The position numbers were made by a program, and so were the translations under genes. DNA of 64,000 bases, taken from the NCBI GenBank assembly GCA_026184775.1, contig JANCYW010000008.1, positions 372,001 through 436,000 of the forward strand. Reading direction: 5' to 3'. Each line of letters starts with the position of its first letter. The first letter of the stretch is position 1. The notes beneath the pieces were generated by a model. That model was given only the letters and a program-made list of their open reading frames with translations. It ran no database searches and was not told the origin of the DNA. This DNA comes from Cyanidium caldarium (lineage: Eukaryota; Rhodophyta; Bangiophyceae; Cyanidiales; Cyanidiaceae). Positions 44,528 through 53,939 of this stretch are shown here, piece after piece.

Positions 44528-45712
44528 CTACGGTCGTTGTTCGCGTTCGGGAGCAGACATCTTGTCCATCTCGGTGGCATTCACCCCATCCCGTCCATTC
44601 ATCCGCTCCAGCGCGAGCAGCAGCGCTTGGGTGCCCTTGCGGCCATCGCCGTATGCCATCAGCGAAAGGTACAGCTGTTGCGCGAGCGCCAGCCCCGGCA
44701 GGCACAATCGCAGCCGCTGCGCCTCGTTCAACGCGATGCCCAAATCCTTCACAAAGTGTTCCACGTAAAACCCGGGCGCAAAATCCCGCTCCAGTCCGGC
44801 TCGCTTGCCTAACACATTCAACGAGAAGCTCGCCGCCGCCCCCTGTGATACCGCCTCCAGCCACGCCGCCAGCGGCAGGCCGACGCGGTGCGCATACACC
44901 AGCGCCTCGGCCATGCCCACCATCGTCGAGGCGATGGCGATCTGGTTGGCCAGTTTGGCCCGCTGGCCACTGCCAACACCTTCAAAAAAGGTCACCCGGC
45001 CCGCGAAACACTGCAGCAGCCGCTCGACGCGGGCGCGCACCGCCCGCTCTCGCTCGCCGCGCCGCGTATCGCACCCCACCAACACCGACAGCGTGCCAGC
45101 GCGTGCGCCCACATCCCCACCGGTGACCGGCGCATCGTAGGCGATGCTGCCGCGCTGTGCCGCTGCCTCTGCCAGCCGCTCCGCTAGATTGGGATCCGAC
45201 GTCGTGCAGTCGATGATAACCGGGGTCGTTCGAGCACCGCAGGCTGCCGCCAATACCCCCGTCTCCGGGTGCAACATCACCTCCTCCACATCTTGCGGAT
45301 ACCCCACCATACACACCAGCATCTCACAGTGTTCGGCCACCTGACGCGCGCTGTCGTGCCACTGCACTCGCTGCGGACACCGCTGCAGCAGCGGTTCCAC
45401 CTTGGCGGCGGTGCGCGAGTACACGTGCAACCGCTCCAGCCCATCGTACTTGTCGCAAACGTGCATCGCCATAGGCAGACCCATCACGCCACCCGCTCCT
45501 ATGAATCCTATGTGGCCCGCGGTGCTCCCAGCCGCACGGGCCATGAGGCGCGGGTGCGGCGCGGGGAGGGCGGGTCGTGCCGAGCGCGGTCGACCGAGTG
45601 CGCCTGCGACGTTGTTGCCGCTTGCGACCGTTGTCGACGCGGGAAGGCCGCGTTGGCGCGTCAACAGCACTTTCCATGACCGCGCCAGTGACCGGTATAT
45701 TGTGGGGGTCAT
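44528..45712 (-). CDS. 3-hydroxyisobutyrate dehydrogenase family enzyme (mitochondrial)
   Basis: 394 residues. A basic leader MTPTIYRSLARSWKVLLTRQ suggests mitochondrial import. The NAD(P) motif GFIGAGGVMGLPMAMH is at 69-84; DAPVTGGDVGARAGTLSVLVG is the substrate motif and GQRAKLANQIAI holds the catalytic Lys. The family includes 3-hydroxyisobutyrate dehydrogenase (valine breakdown), tartronate semialdehyde and glyoxylate/succinic semialdehyde reductases; these cannot be told apart here. The start is ATG 45712; the longer frame begins at a non-ATG codon. Divergent from RPAIN. Confidence 0.86.
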   Translation of the reverse strand: MTPTIYRSLARSWKVLLTRQRGLPASTTVASGNNVAGALGRPRSARPALPAPHPRLMARAAGSTAGHIGFIGAGGVMGLPMAMHVCDKYDGLERLHVYSRTAAKVEPLLQRCPQRVQWHDSARQVAEHCEMLVCMVGYPQDVEEVMLHPETGVLAAACGARTTPVIIDCTTSDPNLAERLAEAAAQRGSIAYDAPVTGGDVGARAGTLSVLVGCDTRRGERERAVRARVERLLQCFAGRVTFFEGVGSGQRAKLANQIAIASTMVGMAEALVYAHRVGLPLAAWLEAVSQGAAASFSLNVLGKRAGLERDFAPGFYVEHFVKDLGIALNEAQRLRLCLPGLALAQQLYLSLMAYGDGRKGTQALLLALERMNGRDGVNATEMDKMSAPEREQRP

Positions 45713-45832
45713 AGTCACACCGAATTCGTGTCGCTCATGTGGCTGACAAGGCCAACGCGGTCCGGAGAGCGTGTCGGACACGGGCAGGCCGGGGACCGGG
45801 CGTTGACGGTCGGCGGCGGTCAGGGCGACCGG

Positions 45833-46558
45833 ATGACCGAAGAGCGTCGCGCTCGCCTCTATCGGGCGTGTCTGCAACGGGTGCGGGCTGGAAGGGAGCA
45901 GGCGGTGGCGCGAGCGCGGCGGTTGCGGGTCATGGCGCCGCCGGACGCGCCGGAGGGGGCGGCGCGGTGGTCGCGAGAGCACCTGCGGCACGTTGTGGAG
46001 TCGGAGTGGCGCCAGTGCCAAGAGCTAGAGATGGGTGAGGGCGGAGCGGGAAAGAGCGGGACTGTGAAAGGCGCCGCCGTTGCCGACGACGATGTGGAGC
46101 GTCTGGTGCACGCTATCGAGGCGGCCCTGGCGGAGGACGCAGAGTTGGAGCGCCAAGCGCAGGCGGACGCGTATTTATCGGATCACGCGGCTTGGGCAGT
46201 GTCGGAGAACGTGACACACGAGGGGGAGGTGTTGTCGCCGGCGCGGCCTCTCCGACCCGATGCGGTCACCTGTGCGGTGTGTTGCGCACCGGGCGCGTTC
46301 ACCGCCACCGCCGACATCGCCCACTGCGAACGGTGTGGAGTGCAAGTGGAGCTGAAGGCACCGACGGCTGTCGGTGAGCGCGATATTGCACTGCAGCGCT
46401 TGCAGTCTATGCAGTCACGCATCGCAAATTTCCTCACCGCCCACTCGTTGCAGGGATGCCGGGTGGGCGCGCCACCGGGCATCATCGCCGAGCACGACGG
46501 CCATCGATGGCTGGTGGTGCAGTGCGGTGGTTGCGGCGCTTGGGAGACGGTGTTGTGA
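45833..46558 (+). CDS. RPAIN: RPA-interacting protein (RPAIN)
   Basis: 241 residues from ATG 45833 (MTEERRARLYRACLQRVRAG, the basic helical N-terminal domain of the family). The C-terminal domain has CAVC, then IAHCERCGVQVEL, ALQRLQSMQSRIANFLTAHS and QCGGCGAWE, the paired CxxC zinc module of RPA-interacting proteins. These carry replication protein A into the nucleus. An ATG at 45737 would add 32 residues but leave only 24 bases to the divergent gene, so I prefer the later start. Confidence 0.75.
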   Translation: MTEERRARLYRACLQRVRAGREQAVARARRLRVMAPPDAPEGAARWSREHLRHVVESEWRQCQELEMGEGGAGKSGTVKGAAVADDDVERLVHAIEAALAEDAELERQAQADAYLSDHAAWAVSENVTHEGEVLSPARPLRPDAVTCAVCCAPGAFTATADIAHCERCGVQVELKAPTAVGERDIALQRLQSMQSRIANFLTAHSLQGCRVGAPPGIIAEHDGHRWLVVQCGGCGAWETVL

Positions 46559-46603
46559 AAGCGGGCGTTTCTTTTACGGGTGCATTTATCTTCTCGTTCC
46601 TTT

Positions 46604-48562
46604 TCACGACGAACAGCTGTTCATGCACACGCCCAGACGCTGCGCCCACGCTGGCGGCGGCTTGTCGTATTCGCGCTCCCACTCCGGCTGTTCATCGTAC
46701 GGGCGTCGCAGCAGCTGCAGCAGTCGGTCGATCTCCGAATAGTCGCGGTGCTGTTCGGCGCGGTCGATCGCCTGCTGTGCCATATAATTTCGGAGAATGT
46801 ACTTGGGCGATACCGCCCGCATGCGGGACCCCCGCACGGTGAGCGCGTCGGCGCCCTCAGACAGCGCCCGCTGGCAGTACCGCCGGATCCACTGCGCCCA
46901 CCGCTGCTGCCGCTCCGGATTCTGTATCGCGGCATCGCCCAGCACGGGGGCCAACGGTGCCAGCGCCTCTTCATTGGACACCTCCTCGCGGTATCGCTCC
47001 GGCTGCACGCGGAGGAGCGCGCGCCAGGTGCGGGTAAAGTCGCACCGGTCTTCGGCCATCATCTCGTACAGATCGTGCACCAGCTGCGGGTCTTCCGGCT
47101 CGCGCCAGCTACCGAAACCGAGTTTCCGACGCAATCGCTCGTGCATCTCCGCCTGAAAGTGCCGCAGATATTCCGCGGCGACCGCATCGGCCACCGATTC
47201 GCCGCCCCACAGCGGCTGCAGCGCCTCGGCCAGTCGCAGTACATTCCAAGCGCCCACCGTCGGCTGCATGGCAAAGCAGTACCGTCGGCCCGGCAGGTCG
47301 GTGGTGTTGGGCGTGTAGTCGGGTGCGTATGCGTCCAAAAAGCCAAACGGTCCATAATCCATGGTCAATCCCAGAATGCTCATATTGTCGGTGTTGAGCA
47401 CGCCGTGCACAAAACCGACGCTCTGCCACTGCGCCACCAGTCGCGCAGTGCGCCGCGCCACCTCCAACAACAGCCGCACATACGGAGACGATGACGATGC
47501 TCCATCGGGGATGTCCGCCGCACCGTTGCCGGCGGAGGCGGCCGCTGTAATCACCCTCTCTCCCTCCTTCGTCGCCTCCACCCCCCGCAATTCCGGAAAG
47601 TGATAGCGGATGCAATAGTCGGCCAGTTGCTGCAGCAAGTCCGGTTCGCCCTGCAGCGCCGGCAACTCGAACGTCCCGAAGCGGATCCAAGATGGCGCCA
47701 CGCGGCACACGATCGCCCCGGGCTCCTCGCGCGGGTCCCCGCTGTAGAACATGTCGCGCACCACCGACTCGCCGGTACCCACCAGGGAAAGCGCCCGCGT
47801 GGTAGGAATGCCCAGGTGGTGCAGCGCCTCGCTGACCAGGAATTCGCGAACGCTGCTGCGCAGCACCGCACGGCCGTCGGCAAACCGGGAGTAGGGCGTC
47901 TGGCCGGCGCCTTTCAACTGCGGTTCCCAGCGCTGCCCGTTCCGATTCACGTACTCGCCCAAGGAGATGGCGCGCCCGTCGCCCAGCTGGCCGGCCCACG
48001 TACCAAACTGATGTCCGCCGTATCGTTGGGCGTACGGCACCGAGCCGGGCAGCAGCTCCATACCGCTGAATACGCGAGCGGCCAGCGCGCGCTCCTCCGA
48101 CGACAGTCGCAGATCGAAACAATCGACAGCGCAGTCGTGCGACCATGCGATGAGCTCGGGTGCCGGCCACGCTGCCTGAAGTGGTATGTGGGTGAAGGCG
48201 GCGTTGGACACCGCCCGCACGAAGTTCTTGCGCTCCGGGTCGGCCGGCAACTCGGCGGTGAAGGTGGCCTGCAACTGCAACTGACGCAGGGAAGTGTGCA
48301 GCGTGTCAGTCGCCGCAGTAGGAGCGGTGGCCTCCGGCGTCTCGGTTTCCGCGGCGTCCCGTGCCGCCGACATGGTCACGGGCCGCAGAGAATTCACGCT
48401 CGGGCAGGCGGTCCGTCGGCTTGAGCAACCGCTGCGAGCCCACCAGCGCTGCCGCGACCCGTCCAACGCGCCAATCGCTCGCACCCGCTTGGATGCAGTG
48501 CTCAGAAACAAGAACGGCGGGCACCACGCGAGCAAGCTGCGCGGGCAGCCGAAGCGGCTCAT
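46604..48562 (-). CDS. SELO: SelO protein AMPylase, Cys form, mitochondrial
   Basis: 652 residues. MSRFGCPRSLLAWCPPFLF is a plausible mitochondrial presequence. The pseudokinase core has YAQRYGGHQFGTWAGQLGDGRA, LKGAGQTPYSRFADGRAVLRSS and HGVLNTDNMSILGLTMDYGPFGFLD (quoted in parts: HGVLNTDNMSI, DYGPFGFLD), as in SelO/YdiU. SelO transfers AMP to Ser/Thr/Tyr of proteins in redox response. The C-terminal redox motif is NSCSS with a Cys codon (TGT) where animal SelO has selenocysteine. The start is ATG 48562; the longer frame starts with GTG. Confidence 0.95.
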   Translation of the reverse strand: MSRFGCPRSLLAWCPPFLFLSTASKRVRAIGALDGSRQRWWARSGCSSRRTACPSVNSLRPVTMSAARDAAETETPEATAPTAATDTLHTSLRQLQLQATFTAELPADPERKNFVRAVSNAAFTHIPLQAAWPAPELIAWSHDCAVDCFDLRLSSEERALAARVFSGMELLPGSVPYAQRYGGHQFGTWAGQLGDGRAISLGEYVNRNGQRWEPQLKGAGQTPYSRFADGRAVLRSSVREFLVSEALHHLGIPTTRALSLVGTGESVVRDMFYSGDPREEPGAIVCRVAPSWIRFGTFELPALQGEPDLLQQLADYCIRYHFPELRGVEATKEGERVITAAASAGNGAADIPDGASSSSPYVRLLLEVARRTARLVAQWQSVGFVHGVLNTDNMSILGLTMDYGPFGFLDAYAPDYTPNTTDLPGRRYCFAMQPTVGAWNVLRLAEALQPLWGGESVADAVAAEYLRHFQAEMHERLRRKLGFGSWREPEDPQLVHDLYEMMAEDRCDFTRTWRALLRVQPERYREEVSNEEALAPLAPVLGDAAIQNPERQQRWAQWIRRYCQRALSEGADALTVRGSRMRAVSPKYILRNYMAQQAIDRAEQHRDYSEIDRLLQLLRRPYDEQPEWEREYDKPPPAWAQRLGVCMNSCSS

Positions 48563-48864
48563 GCGGAGAGAGGACGGCCAGCGTCGCACCGCCGAGGATG
48601 GAGTCGGCGTCGAGGGAGCGTGTACGCGCAGATGGGTGAGCACTCCTGCTGTTCACCCGCTCGTTGTTCAAGTCTGCAACAGGGCCATCTACAGCAGTAA
48701 AGCGCTCTTCACGCGTTGGGTTCGAGGGCCGGCGAACGGCAAGGCGTTGAAGACGTCCTCTCGACTGACCGGCGTCGCGGGGAATGGGAATGGGCGCGGG
48801 GCCACGGTGAGGTCCGCTCGGATGAGCACAAGGGAAACGCGCCTGGTGGCCGAATGACGCTTGC
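48563..48864. other. Divergent intergenic region, SelO / pentapeptide gene 2
   Basis: 302 bases with both 5' flanks. No gene or repeat identified. Confidence 0.3.
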
Positions 48865-49833
48865 ATGATCTGGGCGATGTGGGTGGTGAGCGGTGGTAAT
48901 GGTTTGGGGAGAGGAAGCAGCCAGGGATCCGTGTCGCACCGAGCAGATTGTGGCTGGAGACGTCCCCGGGTAACCGACGAGCGATTTTGGGAGGTAGGGC
49001 CGCGAGGCGGGCACGGTGCAGTCGCTCACGAAGCGGCGAACCGGAATGCTTCTCCTCCGCTGGCAGTTGCGGGGTCGGAGCGCCAGTTGCCCAGGCCTGT
49101 TCTGATGGGGGCTCGACGGCACCAGACATCCAGGCGATCTTGGTGGGGCACGGCGCTCGTCCGATCGGGGCTGGCGGCAGCGATATTCGCCACCGTGCAA
49201 CTCACCTTCACCCTGCCGGGATTGTCCGCTAGCGCCGTAGCGTCCGCGCTCCAGTCCGATCGCGATACCTCTCCCGCTCCGACATCGACTCCATCCCCGA
49301 CGACGCCCGAGGCCGACGCGCAGTTGGCCCTGTTGCGGCAGCGACTCACGGACACACGGAAATGCCCGATGTGTGACCTGTCGTCGATCGACCTGTCGGG
49401 CGCTGCGCTGTCGGGCGCCGATCTGCACGGATCCGACCTGCGTGCCGCCCGACTGCACAACGCGCAACTGTCCGGCGCCAACCTGCGCGGCGCCGATCTG
49501 AGGCAAGCCGACTTGACGGAGGCGGCACTGGACGGCGCCGAACTGGCCAGTGCCAACCTCACACAGGCGGTACTGCAGCGCGCGCTGCTGCTCGGGGCGC
49601 ATGTGTCGGAAAACACCTCCATCGAGGGCGCTGACTTTCGCAGTGCCATCATGGACCGCGCCACCGCCCGTCGCTGGTGCTCGATCGCCAGCGGCACCAA
49701 TGCACAGACGCAAGTGGAGACGCGTGCGAGCCTGGAGTGTGATGCAGCGACGGCGACTTTGGGTGCCGGAAAGCGACCGGAGCCGCCGGCGAGCACTCCC
49801 GCCAAAGCGCCACTGCCCAGTCGTGAAGAATAA
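48865..49833 (+). CDS. Second thylakoid-lumen-type pentapeptide-repeat protein
   Basis: Up to 322 residues. A hydrophobic signal (LVRSGLAAAIFATVQLTF, near residue 100) ends in ASAVASALQ, a likely lumenal cleavage site. The mature part has an almost perfect block of A(D/N)LxxA repeats (about 170-255): IDLSGAALSGADLHGSDLRA, NLRGADLRQADLTEAALDGA and similar, predicting a right-handed beta helix. It ends in a Cys-bearing segment and a Pro-rich tail, a layout shared with the pentapeptide protein at 14709-15548. The start is uncertain: ATG 48865 gives a poor leader, and ATG 49105 (MGARRHQTSRRSWW) would leave mainly the lumen signal. Confidence 0.78.
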   Translation: MIWAMWVVSGGNGLGRGSSQGSVSHRADCGWRRPRVTDERFWEVGPRGGHGAVAHEAANRNASPPLAVAGSERQLPRPVLMGARRHQTSRRSWWGTALVRSGLAAAIFATVQLTFTLPGLSASAVASALQSDRDTSPAPTSTPSPTTPEADAQLALLRQRLTDTRKCPMCDLSSIDLSGAALSGADLHGSDLRAARLHNAQLSGANLRGADLRQADLTEAALDGAELASANLTQAVLQRALLLGAHVSENTSIEGADFRSAIMDRATARRWCSIASGTNAQTQVETRASLECDAATATLGAGKRPEPPASTPAKAPLPSREE

Positions 49834-49889
49834 TAAACACTGAGAAGGAACTATGCAGACACAAGAGTTGTATTCAGAGTGGCAGCCAT

Positions 49890-50315
49890 TCAGGTCGCGT
49901 GCCGTTCCCTCTGATGGGAGCGCGGAGCAGTGGCTCGCGGAGAGACGCCCGCAGCCCGCGCTCGCTCCTCCCGTTTCGCCCGCTCCTTTTGTCGCCGACG
50001 CCGCCTCTCTTCCCGCGACTCGTCTTGCGCTTGTTGCAGCAGGGCACTGCGTCGCGCACGCACTGTCTCGGCGTCGGACGTCCATCTTGCAGCCGAGCGC
50101 CCCACCGACCCCGACCGCTGACCACCCACGATCGCCTGCCATCCATCCTGGCGCCACTTCCACAGTGCCCACATCAACAACACCAGAGTAAATAACCGCG
50201 GCACCGACGGCAACAGTCGGGTGAACCGTACGAGCAGGCGAGCCCGCCAACCCATGGTAGACACACTCGGCTGGGAGCGTGTCTGCGCTCTGTCCGACAT
50301 GTCCCTGTCGGGCAT
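49890..50315 (-). CDS. Small tail-basic single-pass membrane protein, unrecognised
   Basis: 141 residues. One membrane helix (about 40-55, FTLVLLMWALWKW) is followed by a strongly charged coiled coil (ETVRARRSALLQQAQDESRE, then an Arg/Lys/Glu run). This layout resembles selenoprotein S/VIMP of the ER, but no diagnostic motif is present and the C-terminus does not match. ATGs at 50315, 50300 and 50255 are all possible. It sits between two well-supported genes where spacing leaves room for one, which supports it; it could still be spurious. Confidence 0.45.
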   Translation of the reverse strand: MPDRDMSDRAQTRSQPSVSTMGWRARLLVRFTRLLPSVPRLFTLVLLMWALWKWRQDGWQAIVGGQRSGSVGRSAARWTSDAETVRARRSALLQQAQDESREERRRRRQKERAKREERARAAGVSPRATAPRSHQRERHAT

Positions 50316-50451
50316 CGCGCATCGGGCGCGACCGTTGCGCGCGCTCGTATGGCGCGTTTCGGTAGGCGGGACTGCGCCCTCGGACCATCCTTCAGCACAC
50401 CGACTTCAATAGGTGCTTGGACATACAATGCTAGGTGCGAATAAGGAGGTC

Positions 50452-51885
50452 ATGAACGTTCTACTGGGGAAGATGATCTCTCCCTCTTTGCCTCGACACC
50501 GACAGCGGCTGCACCGATGGAGTACCACCTTGGCCACCGATGCCGCTAACAAGATCGCCTCCATCTGGAGTCACGTTCCGCCGGCACCTGAGGACGCCAT
50601 CCTAGGACTGACGCTGGCGTACGAGGCGGACTCGCATCCGCTCAAGGTGAATTTGGGTGTGGGCGCGTACCGGGACGACGACGGCGCGCCGGTGGTGCTG
50701 CCGTCGGTGCGGGAAGCGGAGCGGCGGTTGCTGCAGTCGCGTCTGGGTATGGAGTACTTGCCGGTGGCGGGTGACGCACGATTTCGCTACAACGCGCTGC
50801 GGATGGCGCTGTGTTCTCTGGATGACGATTCTGCCCGGGAGGCGTATGGCACTTTTCACGAGTCGCAGCTGCCGCCCGCGGCCACCGTGCAGACGCTGTC
50901 GGGCACGGGCGCGCTGCGTCTGGCGGCCGAGTTTTTGCGGCGATTCGCCCCGCGCACCGATTCCGCCGCGAGCACATCGACATCTCCCTCCGTAGTGTGC
51001 CTGCCGCAACCCACCTGGAGCAACCACCCCAGTGTGTTCCGCGACGCCGGATTGCCCACGATGAGCTATCGCTACTACGACGGTCAGCGACGGACGGTGG
51101 ATATCGACGGCATGTTGCACGACTTGGTGTATCGCGCTCCACCGCACAGTGTGGTGCTGTTGCACGCGTGTGCGCACAACCCCACCGGCACCGACTTGAA
51201 CCGGCAGCAGTGGCAGCGGGTGCTGGAGGTGTTTGCGGAGCGTCGACGGGATCTGTTGGCGCTGTTCGACATGGCGTACCAGGGCTTTGCCACCGGCGAT
51301 GCCGACCGCGACGCCGCTGCCGTGCGGTCGTTTGTGCGGGCGCTGTCGGCGGGTGGGGAGCACGGTTGTGCCGGGCGGGTGTTGTTGGCGCAGTCGTTTA
51401 GTAAGAACTTTGGCGTGTATGGGCATCGCGTCGGCGCGCTGACGCTATTCACCGAGGACGACGCGGCCGCCGCGGCTGTAGAGAGCCAGCTCAAGCTGAT
51501 CGCCCGCCCCATGTACTCCAACCCGCCACTGCACGGTGCCCGGCTGGTGAATACGGTGCTGGAGGATGCGGCACTCACACAGCAGTGGCGACAGGATGTG
51601 CGGCAGATGGCCGACCGCATCCGGCAGATGCGAGCGCAGTTGCGACAGCTGCTGGAGGCGTCGCTGCCGACACAGAACCACCACCCTTCCACCTGGAGTC
51701 CCATCACTGACCAGGTGGGCATGTTCTGCTATTCCGGATTACAGCCCGAGCAGGTCGATCGGCTGCGTCGCGAGTTTCACGTCTACCTCACGCGCGACGG
51801 CCGCATCTCTATGGCCGGGGTGACCCGCGCCAACGTGGCGTACCTGGCGCACGCCCTGGCCACCGTCACCGACCCGAAAACGTAA
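50452..51885 (+). CDS. Aspartate aminotransferase, probably mitochondrial
   Basis: 477 residues from ATG 50452. MNVLLGKMISPSLPRHRQRL is an import-like leader. Class I aminotransferase features: VNLGVGAYRDDDGAPVVLPS, LSGTGALRLAAEFL, HACAHNPTGTDL, LFDMAYQGFATGD and the PLP lysine in SFSKNFGVYGHRVGAL. Conservation with eukaryotic AAT (class I-alpha) is strong. It interconverts aspartate/oxaloacetate and glutamate/2-oxoglutarate. An ATG at 50428 is in frame as well. Its stop is 23 bases from the bL33m stop. Confidence 0.92.
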   Translation: MNVLLGKMISPSLPRHRQRLHRWSTTLATDAANKIASIWSHVPPAPEDAILGLTLAYEADSHPLKVNLGVGAYRDDDGAPVVLPSVREAERRLLQSRLGMEYLPVAGDARFRYNALRMALCSLDDDSAREAYGTFHESQLPPAATVQTLSGTGALRLAAEFLRRFAPRTDSAASTSTSPSVVCLPQPTWSNHPSVFRDAGLPTMSYRYYDGQRRTVDIDGMLHDLVYRAPPHSVVLLHACAHNPTGTDLNRQQWQRVLEVFAERRRDLLALFDMAYQGFATGDADRDAAAVRSFVRALSAGGEHGCAGRVLLAQSFSKNFGVYGHRVGALTLFTEDDAAAAAVESQLKLIARPMYSNPPLHGARLVNTVLEDAALTQQWRQDVRQMADRIRQMRAQLRQLLEASLPTQNHHPSTWSPITDQVGMFCYSGLQPEQVDRLRREFHVYLTRDGRISMAGVTRANVAYLAHALATVTDPKT

Positions 51886-51908
51886 AGCCACCACCATTAA
51901 CATCACTG

Positions 51909-52082
51909 TCACTTCAGTTTCGACTCTCGGAACACCACATGCCGCTTCACCACCGGGTCGTGCTTGATCAACGCCATTTTTTCCGGCGTGCGTCGCGGGT
52001 TCTTGCGCGCCACGTAATAGTAACCGGTGCCCGCTTGCGACACCAACTTGATGAGCACCGAATTGGCCTTGCCTCGCGCCAT
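51909..52082 (-). CDS. MRPL33: Ribosomal protein bL33, organellar (mitochondrial)
   Basis: 57 residues, short and easily missed. It reads MARGKANSVLIKLVSQAGTG, then YYYVARKNPR, then RTPEKMALIKHDPVVKRHVV and ends FRESKLK. This is bL33 from end to end ('iklvS.AGTGyfY...KN.r..peKl.l.KyDP.vrkHV.f.E.K'). It lacks the four Cys of zinc-binding L33, as do mitochondrial forms. No presequence is present, which is common for this protein. It is packed between aspartate aminotransferase (convergent) and NDUFV1 (divergent). Confidence 0.9.
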   Translation of the reverse strand: MARGKANSVLIKLVSQAGTGYYYVARKNPRRTPEKMALIKHDPVVKRHVVFRESKLK

Positions 52083-52362
52083 CACTCGATCGCTATCTCT
52101 CTGAAGCAGTTCTCACCGCCGAGGAGGTGCTCGGTGTCGAGCCAGCGGTCGCGGGCCTCCGACTTGGCAGCGAGCGCCCGCCGCGCGAGATGCCGACGGC
52201 GCGTCTCGCCCGGTCTGGAGCGCTGCACCTCCAAAGCGCCCGTTGAAGTGAACGACGACCGGAACGCGTCCCTGGGGTGGTGCATCAGCGGTTGGGGACG
52301 CAGCGGATCGTGGAAAGAGACGCGATCGACGCCACTCGCAGTCCAATCCACCCTCCTCCACG

Positions 52363-53859
52363 ATGTGGCGAGCGCTGACGGGGCGGACAGCGCTGCCGGA
52401 ACCACTACGCTCGGCAGCTCGACGGCTCGTCTCGCAATCTCGATGCCTCAGTGCCGCATCCGCCAGCGCTACGCCCAGTGTCTCGGCAGCTGCCAGCGAT
52501 GGGAAAGAGGCCTGGCGAGCATCCAACGCCGAGCGCACTTTCGGCGGTTTGCAAGACCAGGACCGCATCTTCACGAATCTGTACGGCGAGCACGATCCCC
52601 TCCTGCAGGGCGCACTGCGACGCGGCGACTGGTACCGCACCAAGGATTTGATCGGGAAAGGGCGCGACTGGATCATCAACGAGCTCAAAGCGAGCGGTTT
52701 GCGCGGACGCGGCGGTGCCGGCTTCCCCACCGGGCTTAAGTACTCGTTCATGCCGAAGCAGAGCGCGGACGGCCGGCCGAATTACCTGGTGGTCAACTGC
52801 GACGAATCGGAACCGGGCACCGCCAAGGACCGTGAGATCATGCGCCACGACCCGCACAAACTGGTGGAGGGCATGTTGTTGGTGGGTGTGGCCATGGGCG
52901 CGCGCGCCGCCTACGCCTACGTGCGCGGCGAGTACGTGCACGAACGCCACCAGCTGGAGCGCGCGGTGCAAGAGGCGTACGCGAACGGCCTGCTGGGGCG
53001 CAACGCCTGCGGCAGCGGCTACAATTTCGATGTGTATGTGCACTACGGAGCTGGCGCGTACATCTGCGGCGAGGAGACCGCGTTGCTGGAGTCACTGGAG
53101 GGCAAGCAGGGCAAGCCGCGCCTGAAACCGCCCTTTCCGGCCAATATCGGCCTGTACGGCTGTCCGAGCACGGTCACCAACACCGAGACCGTGTCGGTGG
53201 TGCCCACCATCCTGCGTCGCGGCCCGGACTGGTTCGCCTCGCTCGGCCGCAAGAACAACAGCGGCACCAAGCTGTTCATCGTCAGCGGACACGTCAACAG
53301 CCCGTGCGTGGTGGAGGAGGAGATGAGCATCCCGCTGCGGGCGCTGATTGAACGGCACGCCGGCGGTGTGCGCGGCGGCTGGGACAACCTGCTGGCGGTC
53401 ATCCCGGGCGGCAGTTCGGTGCCGCTCATCCCCAAGTGGATCTGCGACGATGTGATGATGGATTTCGATGCACTGCGCGACGTGACCAGCGGACTGGGCA
53501 CCGCCGCCGTCATCGTGATGGACAAGTCGACCGATGTGGTGGCGGCCATCCGGCGCCTCTCCTACTTTTACAAGCACGAGTCGTGCGGCCAGTGCACACC
53601 GTGTCGTGAGGGCACCGGCTGGCTGTGGCGCATCATGCAGCGGATGGAGCGCGGGGAGGCGCGCATGGCCGAGATCGACATGCTGTGGGAGACCAGCAAG
53701 CACATCGAGGGGCACTGCATCTGCGCGCTGGCCGATGCCGCCGCCTGGCCGGTGCAGGGACTGATCCGGCACTTTCGGCCCGAGATGGAACGACGCATCC
53801 GGGAGTATCAGGCGCAGGCGGCGACGGCGGTGAACGGCGAGAAGACGGCGACGGCGTGA
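52363..53859 (+). CDS. NDUFV1: NDUFV1, 51-kDa subunit of mitochondrial complex I
   Basis: 498 residues. An Arg/Ser-rich presequence ([21 protein letters not shown]) leads into the NuoF fold: [19 protein letters not shown] (NADH/FMN site), [34 protein letters not shown] and the N3 [4Fe-4S] cluster ligands [14 protein letters not shown] plus the later [13 protein letters not shown] Cys. It binds NADH and FMN and starts electron flow into complex I. ATG 52363. Divergent from bL33m with 280 bases between. Confidence 0.96.
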   Translation: MWRALTGRTALPEPLRSAARRLVSQSRCLSAASASATPSVSAAASDGKEAWRASNAERTFGGLQDQDRIFTNLYGEHDPLLQGALRRGDWYRTKDLIGKGRDWIINELKASGLRGRGGAGFPTGLKYSFMPKQSADGRPNYLVVNCDESEPGTAKDREIMRHDPHKLVEGMLLVGVAMGARAAYAYVRGEYVHERHQLERAVQEAYANGLLGRNACGSGYNFDVYVHYGAGAYICGEETALLESLEGKQGKPRLKPPFPANIGLYGCPSTVTNTETVSVVPTILRRGPDWFASLGRKNNSGTKLFIVSGHVNSPCVVEEEMSIPLRALIERHAGGVRGGWDNLLAVIPGGSSVPLIPKWICDDVMMDFDALRDVTSGLGTAAVIVMDKSTDVVAAIRRLSYFYKHESCGQCTPCREGTGWLWRIMQRMERGEARMAEIDMLWETSKHIEGHCICALADAAAWPVQGLIRHFRPEMERRIREYQAQAATAVNGEKTATA

Positions 53860-53939
53860 GGTGTTACGGTAGAGGCGTTTCAGTGAGTGAGTATACCTTT
53901 ACAACACCGCGCCGATCCGTATCCACCTCTTTCCCGCTT

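Noticed and set aside
46604-46630. Possible selenocysteine at the SelO C-terminus
   Set aside because: The codon in NSCSS is TGT (Cys), followed by a normal TGA stop.
48709-50388. 559-codon minus-strand frame opposite the second pentapeptide gene
   Set aside because: It is the antisense shadow of the A(D/N)LxxA repeats (GC-rich DNA leaves long open antisense frames).
52082-52405. Minus-strand open frame ending on the bL33m start codon
   Set aside because: It has no recognisable motif, starts with GTG or an internal ATG, and overlaps the divergent NDUFV1 flank and start; the TGATG contact is probably chance.
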